Source of the DNA: Dehalococcoidales bacterium
Lineage (GTDB): Bacteria; Chloroflexota; Dehalococcoidia; E44-bin15
Length of the DNA stretch: 15,715 nucleotides
Reading direction: 5' to 3'
Assembly (NCBI GenBank): GCA_012974295.1
Contig: JAAXQM010000232.1
Span: 1-15,715 of the forward strand
Part shown: positions 12,619 to 15,715 of the stretch, piece by piece
How the letters are laid out: every line of letters starts with the position of its first letter
How positions within the stretch are numbered: the stretch's first letter is position 1
Program-made: the position numbers and the translations under genes
Notes under the pieces: generated by a model
Databases searched by the model: none
The model's input: only the letters and a program-made list of their open reading frames with translations
Told to the model about the DNA's origin: nothing

Positions 12619-14784
12619 ATGGCAACCAGAGAGATATTCTGGAATATAGACTACGGATTCATCATTTACTTTTTAATTATCCCTGTAGTTATAGCTCTCG
12701 CCTACGGGATATACCAACGCTACAGACTGTGGCGAGTGGGACAGCCAGATAGCAGGCTCGATAACCTCCCGCAGCAGATTTTGACATTTGCCGTTACCGG
12801 CGTCGTGGATGGCCTTGTCCATCGACGCTTTCTTAGAGAACCATATCCCGGCTTGATTCACTTCTTTATCTTCTGGGGAGCGCTCTTCTTTTTACTGGCA
12901 GCATTTCTAGATTTCTTCTCCCACTATATCTTCGAATTCATGCAGGGGGCTATATACTTGGGTATCTCCTTTTCTGTGGATGTCCTCGGCATTGGGGTAC
13001 TTATAGGGGTGGTATTTGCCGTCTACCGTAGATATATCCAAAAACCAGATAGACTGGATAATAAACCTGAGAATGCTATTGCCCTTGCACTCATTTTTGT
13101 CATCGTGGTCACCGGTTATTTTATCGAGGGGCTGCGTATAGCATATTTCACCGCCAATCCCGAGATATTCGAGGAAATTTACCCAGCCATCGGCCCATAC
13201 GATCCATCATGGGCAGTATGGTCGCCGGGGGGATGGGTCTTCGCTAAAATATTTGGCGGTGTATCTTCAGGAGGGCTGCTGCTGGCTCATAGAAGCCTCT
13301 GGTGGTTCCATACCATTCTCGCATTCGGAGCCATAGCATATGTAGCGGTGACATGGACCATACTGGCCCATATCGTTGTTGCCCCCTTCAATGTTCTCTT
13401 CAGGTCCTCCCGTCCCAAGGGGGCACTGGCACCCGTCAATCTGGAAGAGGCCGAGACATTTGGCGTCGATAAGATCAGCGGTTTCACGTGGAAACAACTG
13501 TTCGACCTGGATGCCTGCACCCGATGCGGCCGCTGCCAGGACATATGCCCCGCCTATCTCAGCGGTAAGGCCCTCTCACCGAAAAAGATGATCCAGGACC
13601 TCAAGCAGCACTGGCTGGATGTGGGCCCCGGTCTGGTAAAGGCCAAGGCTGGCGGCAATAGTGGTAATCCGGGAGAAAACAGCATCTCCATGATAGGTGA
13701 TGTGATAACCACGGAAATAATCTGGGATTGTACTACCTGTCGCGCCTGTCAGGAGGTCTGTCCTGTCTTTATAGAGCACATCGATAAGATCGTAGATATG
13801 CGCCGCAACCTGGTGCTGGAGCAGGCCGAGATGCCGGAGTCAGCGGAGATAGCGCTGCGTTGCATGGAAGAGAGGGGGCACACCTGCAAGGGGACCACCG
13901 CATGCCGCATTGACTGGTTCAGCGATATAGGAGGTGCCAAGCTCCTCTCCGAGGATCAGGATGTCGAAATACTCTACTTCGTTGGGTGTTCTGCTGCTCT
14001 TGAAGACCGGAATATGAAGGTATCAGCCTCCTTCGGCCGGATACTGCAGGCAGCGGGGGTAAAGTTTGGCCTGCTGGGTGAGGAGGAGAGTTGCTGCGGC
14101 GAGCCCGCGCGTCGTATGGGCAACGAATATCTTTTCCAGATGCAGGCGAGGAAAAATATCGAGACCTTCAAACGCTACGGCGTGAAGAAGATCGTCGTCA
14201 GTTGCCCCCATGGCTATAACACTTTGAAGAACGAATATCCACAATTCGGTGGCGAGTTTGAGGTGGTCCACCACTCGCAGTTTATCGCTGAACTAATTAA
14301 GCAGGGTCGCCTTAAGCTGAAAAACGGGATCGTTCAAAAGATCACGTATCACGATGCATGCTACCTGGGCCGTCACAATGATGTCTATAATGAGCCGAGG
14401 CAGGTGGTAGCGGCTATCCCCGGAGCACAGTTCAAGGAAATGGAGCGCCACCGTAGTAGGAGCTTCTGCTGCGGCGCCGGCGGTGGGCATATGTGGATGG
14501 AGGAAACTGCCGGAACCAGGATCAGCGAGATGCGCACCGATCAGGCGCTTGCTACTCAGGCCAGTGTCATTGCTACTGCTTGCCCTTTCTGCCTCCAGAT
14601 GTTTGAGGATGCCATTAAAGCGAAAGAAGCATCTGACTCATTAAAGGCGATGGACATCGCCGAGCTAGTGGCGGGAGCGATCGAGGGTGATTTGCCTGTA
14701 AGTGAGAGAGTTAACACGGAGCAGTCTCAGTATGAAGAGGTAGCGGGGAAGGAAACGCCACAGGAGGAGCAGCCTAAGGAGTAA
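12619..14784 (+). CDS. Membrane Fe-S oxidoreductase, NarI-like plus HdrD/FadF-like fusion
   Basis: Membrane electron-transfer protein fusing a heme-b-type membrane domain to a heterodisulfide-reductase-like Fe-S module. Seen: five hydrophobic segments within about residues 10-262, with His in several, as in NarI-type domains. Two [4Fe-4S] motifs follow, CTRCGRCQDICP (Cys300, 303, 306, 310) and CTTCRACQEVCP (Cys371, 374, 377, 381). Two CCG domains come next, with CCGEPARRMG near 492 and FCCGAGGGHMWMEE near 617. The acidic tail is low-complexity. It is 721 residues. ATG 12619 with GGGAGAG upstream is preferred over ATG 12574, which has no site and overlaps a promoter. Relatives (FadF/EMO type) pass electrons from ETF to menaquinone during acyl-CoA oxidation, which fits the acyl-CoA dehydrogenase in this window. 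That pairing is inference, since etfAB is not here. Confidence 0.9.
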   Translation: MATREIFWNIDYGFIIYFLIIPVVIALAYGIYQRYRLWRVGQPDSRLDNLPQQILTFAVTGVVDGLVHRRFLREPYPGLIHFFIFWGALFFLLAAFLDFFSHYIFEFMQGAIYLGISFSVDVLGIGVLIGVVFAVYRRYIQKPDRLDNKPENAIALALIFVIVVTGYFIEGLRIAYFTANPEIFEEIYPAIGPYDPSWAVWSPGGWVFAKIFGGVSSGGLLLAHRSLWWFHTILAFGAIAYVAVTWTILAHIVVAPFNVLFRSSRPKGALAPVNLEEAETFGVDKISGFTWKQLFDLDACTRCGRCQDICPAYLSGKALSPKKMIQDLKQHWLDVGPGLVKAKAGGNSGNPGENSISMIGDVITTEIIWDCTTCRACQEVCPVFIEHIDKIVDMRRNLVLEQAEMPESAEIALRCMEERGHTCKGTTACRIDWFSDIGGAKLLSEDQDVEILYFVGCSAALEDRNMKVSASFGRILQAAGVKFGLLGEEESCCGEPARRMGNEYLFQMQARKNIETFKRYGVKKIVVSCPHGYNTLKNEYPQFGGEFEVVHHSQFIAELIKQGRLKLKNGIVQKITYHDACYLGRHNDVYNEPRQVVAAIPGAQFKEMERHRSRSFCCGAGGGHMWMEETAGTRISEMRTDQALATQASVIATACPFCLQMFEDAIKAKEASDSLKAMDIAELVAGAIEGDLPVSERVNTEQSQYEEVAGKETPQEEQPKE

Positions 14785-14805
14785 CCCGACCATCCCTATA
14801 CTATA

Positions 14806-14929
14806 TGAGAATGCTTAAATAGTCTTAATCAACCCCCTAATCCCCCAATCTTGGGGGACTTTCTAAATCTGGGGGACACCCCCAGACCCCCAGCAGGAAG
14901 TATCCTGCACCTCTTTTTCAGCGGTCTCC
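14806..14929 (+). repeat. Multi-hairpin intergenic repeat, copy 4
   Basis: Fourth copy, between convergent genes. Hairpins: CCCCCAATCTTGGGGG (14842-14857), CTGGGGGACACCCCCAG (14869-14885) and GCAGGAAGTATCCTGC (14893-14908), then CTCTTTTT. The left end TGAGAATGCTTAAA (14806-14819) pairs partly with the right end TTTCAGCGGTCTCC (14916-14929). It is closest to copy 1 in layout, including the extra C-run before the first hairpin. It fills almost the whole gap between the two stop codons. Confidence 0.92.
14893..14918 (+). terminator. Likely intrinsic terminator of the Fe-S oxidoreductase gene (within repeat copy 4)
   Basis: A perfect 6-bp stem GCAGGA/TCCTGC with loop AGTA, then ACC and a TCTTTTT tract, about 110 bases after the Fe-S oxidoreductase stop. 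Two stronger GC-rich hairpins precede it. The same module in copy 3 lies upstream of a gene, so termination may be only an incidental use. Confidence 0.5.
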
Positions 14930-14948
14930 ATTTTATGACGGTGGTTAA

Positions 14949-15650
14949 CTATATAGCAATCTCCTGCCCTGGCTCAAGTACGACTATCTCCACACCGGGT
15001 GCCTCTTTCTTCGCTAACTCAACAAAGGTGTCGGCGCTCTGTTCCAGAATAGGCCAGGTTTTATAGTGCATCGGGATCGCCTTTTTCGGATTGAGCAGGG
15101 TGAGAGCCCTCGCTGCCTGAACCGAGTCCATAGTGAAGGCACCCCCTATAGGGAGTAATGCCAGGTCCAATGGATATAGCTCGCCGAGTATCTTCATAGT
15201 GGCAAAGATGCCGGTATCGCCAGCATGATATATAGTGTAACCATCATCCAGTTTAACAATGAATCCGGAGTTACTCGCCGTTTGAGATGAATGGCAGGCC
15301 TGCGTCATCGTTATCGTGATGCCATCAATTAACACAGTCGCACCAATATTTATTCCCGTGCCAAAGTTTACTACTCTCTCAATGGAGAGACCCAGGTCTG
15401 ACATCATCCTTCCTACTGTTTCCGGCTGAGCTACTACAGTGGCTCCCGTATTCTCTGCAATATCCACAGCATCTCCAACGTGATCCGGGTGGTCATGGGT
15501 TACCAGAACGATGTTCGCTACTTTTACTTCGTCCAGGCTCATTGGGCGTAGGGGATTATCCACAAAAAAGGGGTCGATATAAATTATCTTTCCCTTGGCT
15601 GAAGTAATCATGAAACAAGCGTGTGATAACCACTTGACAGATCCGGACAT
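14949..15650 (-). CDS. Metallo-beta-lactamase-fold metal-dependent hydrolase (UPF0173/UlaG-like)
   Basis: Predicted metal-dependent hydrolase of the metallo-beta-lactamase superfamily; the substrate is unknown. Seen: an N-terminal beta-strand start (VKWLSHACFMI), then the metal motif THDHPDH (51-57; His52, His54, Asp56, His57), followed by further ligands His120 (ACHSS), His142/Asp145 (YHAGDTG) and His195 (IPMHYKTWP). The order and spacing fit the UPF0173 group, and 233 residues is its usual length. The ATG at 15650 is preceded by GGGAGGCGGAA. Upstream, on the same strand, is an AT-rich patch with TATAAA (15674-15669) but no convincing -35. It converges with the Fe-S oxidoreductase across repeat copy 4. 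Single-gene context gives no functional clue. Confidence 0.92.
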   Translation of the reverse strand: MSGSVKWLSHACFMITSAKGKIIYIDPFFVDNPLRPMSLDEVKVANIVLVTHDHPDHVGDAVDIAENTGATVVAQPETVGRMMSDLGLSIERVVNFGTGINIGATVLIDGITITMTQACHSSQTASNSGFIVKLDDGYTIYHAGDTGIFATMKILGELYPLDLALLPIGGAFTMDSVQAARALTLLNPKKAIPMHYKTWPILEQSADTFVELAKKEAPGVEIVVLEPGQEIAI

Positions 15651-15715
15651 TTCCGCCTCCCTTTTTACTTTATAATTATTTAAGGAACATTGCTAAGGCT
15701 GCCCATATTGCTCGC

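Overview
This is a bacterial chromosome segment with moderate G+C, densely packed genes and frequent TTG/GTG starts behind strong Shine-Dalgarno (SD) sequences. The gene mix points to an anaerobic Chloroflexota bacterium, probably of the class Dehalococcoidia. It includes a B12-type radical SAM protein divergent from rplU-rpmA-rpmE, an archaeal-type fructose-1,6-bisphosphatase remnant, moaA-moaC, acyl-CoA metabolism with a membrane HdrD/FadF-like Fe-S oxidoreductase, and an exosortase-like protein. The taxonomic placement is inference from gene content; no rRNA or other marker is present.

Layout. 1-1.9 kb (minus): radical SAM protein, divergent from 2.0-2.9 kb (plus): ribosomal protein genes rplU, rpmA and rpmE. 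2.9-4.6 kb (minus): hisA, a membrane-anchored methyltransferase and hisI in one tight operon. 4.6-5.1 kb: noncoding, with two tandem copies of a multi-hairpin repeat. 5.1-8.1 kb (minus): operon of carboxyltransferase, 70-residue biotin carrier and acyl-CoA dehydrogenase. 8.3-8.9 kb (minus): orphan exosortase/archaeosortase-family membrane protein. 8.95-9.55 kb: AT-rich noncoding stretch with a third repeat copy. 9.56-12.4 kb (plus): a cobO gene lacking its P-loop, an fbp gene with most of its middle deleted in frame, then intact rdgB, moaA and moaC. 12.6-14.8 kb (plus): fused membrane/Fe-S oxidoreductase. 14.8-14.95 kb: fourth repeat copy between convergent genes. 14.95-15.65 kb (minus): metallo-beta-lactamase-fold hydrolase.

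How the genes may work together. The acyl-CoA dehydrogenase would pass electrons to an electron-transfer flavoprotein (ETF, not in the window). The FadF-like oxidoreductase is a plausible next carrier into the membrane quinone pool. The carboxyltransferase and biotin carrier act on acyl-CoAs but have no biotin carboxylase or decarboxylase partner here. MoaA and MoaC perform the first steps of molybdopterin synthesis.

The most unusual content is the family of four intergenic elements of about 117-124 bp, all in the same orientation, each with three internal hairpins and imperfect inverted ends. At one end position, paired bases change together between copies. The second unusual feature is the pair of adjacent damaged genes, cobO and fbp, inside an otherwise healthy gene string. 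No tRNA, rRNA, CRISPR array, transposase or recognisable riboswitch was seen.
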